NCBI GenBank assembly: GCA_030599405.1
Contig: JAUVOB010000070.1
Span: 1-7,103 of the forward strand
Origin: Chloroflexota bacterium
Lineage (GTDB): Bacteria; Chloroflexota; Anaerolineae; Promineifilales; Promineifilaceae
Direction of reading: 5' to 3'
DNA length: 7,103 nt
The notes beneath the pieces are model-generated. The model searched no databases. It saw only the letters and a list, made by a program, of their open reading frames with translations, and had not been told where the DNA came from. Positions 6,817-7,103 of the stretch are shown one piece after another. Position 1 is the first letter of the stretch; every line of letters begins with the position of its first letter. A program made the translations under genes and the position numbers.

Positions 6817-6956
6817 CTTCAAGTCAGTTCCCATTTGTGTAAGAACTCTATCAATTTATAAGCATGAATGTTACAGATCCCATCTGGTTCCAATCGTTCG
6901 GGTTAAGCCAGGCCCAAGTAGGTTCGCTCCAGGCCAAGGGACGTTGGTAATCTACG

Positions 6957-7103
6957 ATGACCTCCAGTTCGAAATTGGTAGAACAACTCCAAGCCCAGAT
7001 AGAAGCGGCTGCTAATCAAGAGTATTCTTTCGAAGCTGTTGAATTGAAGATTGCTGCGGCTTTGTTGGAACAGGGAATATTCAGTGGAATTCTTGATGAG
7101 CAG
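6957..7103 (+). CDS. Start of an unidentified protein (3' end outside window)
   Basis: From ATG at 6957 the frame is open for 49 codons to the window edge. The peptide begins MTSSSKLVEQLQAQIEAA and continues with ELKIAAALLEQGIFSGILDE: helix-forming, rich in Ala, Glu, Gln and Leu, with an amphipathic spacing that could make a coiled coil or helical hairpin. There is no signal peptide or membrane segment. An in-frame TAA three codons upstream limits the start to this ATG or a later codon. The ribosome site is weak: AAGGGA is about 15 bases away and GGTAA is nearer. The composition looks like real coding sequence, and the promoter-like sequence upstream fits, but I do not recognise the family from this fragment. 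Confidence 0.5.
   Translation, partial: MTSSSKLVEQLQAQIEAAANQEYSFEAVELKIAAALLEQGIFSGILDEQ

Larger units (their letters stand above)
6407..6956. other. Divergent intergenic region, no firm gene
   Basis: About 550 bases between the GNAT-led operon (reading left) and the frame starting at 6957 (reading right). By position it must carry the promoters for both. It contains one weak minus-strand reading frame (6538-6756), a possible plus-strand promoter (6788-6816) and a possible extended -10 facing the operon (6542-6550). Short self-complementary words such as GCAATTGC and GCATGC near 6512-6523 are too small to call an operator. I see no tRNA, no recognisable riboswitch core, no T-box TGGNACC box and no clear terminator hairpin. 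Confidence 0.6.

Noticed and set aside
6905..6945. GGTTCG word resembling a tRNA T-arm
   Set aside because: The flanking bases do not form the 5-base-pair T stem and no acceptor or anticodon arms can be drawn around it.
6788..7015. Plus-strand frame starting at a TTG within the putative -35 box
   Set aside because: Its start coincides with TTGACA, there is no ribosome site, and its product looks non-coding; the frame from 6957 is a better candidate and stays open to the edge.

Overview
The window is a piece of a bacterial chromosome of roughly even base composition (judged by eye). It holds two gene blocks that converge near position 1600-1640, and a divergent intergenic region on the right. 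The Rossmann half of the XdhC-like protein carries a GGVHIA nucleotide-binding motif, and there is a PabB-PabC fusion and a COG3375-type GNAT beside a MenC-type enzyme. From memory this combination fits Chloroflexota or a similar lineage, but the taxonomic guess is weak and rests on no search.

Left block, plus strand (1-1637): the 3' part of a CoxE-like von Willebrand A (VWA) gene, cut by the window edge inside its metal-binding motif. It overlaps by 8 bases a complete XdhC/CoxI-family gene. These are accessory proteins for maturing molybdenum hydroxylases of the xanthine dehydrogenase / CO dehydrogenase class. The enzyme subunits and a MoxR-type ATPase probably lie to the left.

Central block, minus strand (6406 down to 1600): four closely spaced genes read in the order GNAT acyltransferase, MenC-type enolase-superfamily enzyme, pyrroline-5-carboxylate reductase (ProC), PabB-PabC fusion. 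Gaps are 23, 52 and 85 bases, so this looks like one operon. The GNAT + MenC pair matches the known arrangement in which a GNAT N-succinylates D-amino acids and the MenC-like enzyme racemises the N-succinyl amino acid. I therefore favour an N-succinylamino acid racemase (D-to-L amino acid salvage) role, with o-succinylbenzoate synthase of menaquinone synthesis as the alternative. ProC makes proline. PabB-PabC makes p-aminobenzoate for folate from chorismate. The last base pairs of the PabB-PabC gene overlap the end of the xdhC-like gene by 38 bases.

Right region (6407-7103): about 550 bases with no firm gene. It holds a weakly supported 72-codon minus-strand frame, a possible plus-strand promoter with a perfect TTGACA box, and a possible extended -10 facing the GNAT operon. 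From 6957 a plus-strand reading frame of unknown function starts and runs off the window edge. I saw no tRNA, rRNA, insertion sequence, CRISPR array or phage gene.
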